Positions 5,043 through 5,207 of a stretch of 5,207 bases of DNA are shown piece by piece (position 1 is the stretch's first letter; each line of letters opens with the position of its first letter). Below the pieces are notes generated by a model. That model saw nothing but the letters and a program-made list of their open reading frames with translations. It made no database searches and was not told the origin of the DNA. The translations under genes and the position numbers were made by a program. This DNA comes from Paracoccaceae bacterium (GTDB lineage Bacteria > Pseudomonadota > Alphaproteobacteria > Rhodobacterales > Rhodobacteraceae), in the NCBI GenBank assembly GCA_003564655.1, contig PXES01000099.1, forward strand, positions 1-5,207, read 5' to 3'.

Positions 5043-5207
<165 letters not shown>

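Overview
The window looks like a chromosomal segment of a high-GC alphaproteobacterium, most probably of the Rhodobacterales (Roseobacter/Rhodobacter group). The evidence is the strong G/C preference at third codon positions, a sigma-70 C-terminus of the RpoD type, an FbaB/DhnA-type class I aldolase that matches what I remember of Rhodobacteraceae proteins, and a hairpin-rich intergenic string of a kind I recall from genomes of this group. The placement rests on recall, not on a search.

Left part (1-2760): the tail of an unidentified plus-strand gene runs into the window and overlaps, tail to tail, an MltB-type lytic transglycosylase on the minus strand (98-1333). A second, clearly paralogous transglycosylase is divergent from it on the plus strand (1507-2760). 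Both are predicted lipoproteins with an N-terminal SLT_2-type catalytic domain and a C-terminal peptidoglycan-binding domain. They share a 173-bp control region with two inverted repeats and a candidate plus-strand promoter. Both should cut peptidoglycan glycan strands from a membrane-anchored position in the periplasm.

Middle part (2761-3664): the second transglycosylase is followed by three consecutive hairpins (2768-2838). Then comes a stretch of distinctly lower GC with a small cysteine-rich lipoprotein gene of unknown function (2977-3462). That gene has a good extended -10 promoter candidate, and its leader could fold so as to hide its Shine-Dalgarno sequence. About 200 bp without a gene follow, holding two perfect inverted repeats.

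Right part (3665-5207, all minus strand): read in the direction of transcription, this is the end of rpoD (primary sigma factor), a small conserved-looking protein whose GTG start overlaps the rpoD stop (GTGA), a 103-bp gap with a perfect 12-bp palindrome, and a class I fructose-bisphosphate aldolase. The small gene is probably co-transcribed and translationally coupled with rpoD. The aldolase may have its own carbon-responsive control through the palindrome.

Nothing here is a mobile element, a CRISPR array or an RNA gene that I can support. The points most worth a second look are the palindrome upstream of the aldolase, the lipoprotein gene with its possible self-masking leader, and the divergent transglycosylase pair with different export signals.
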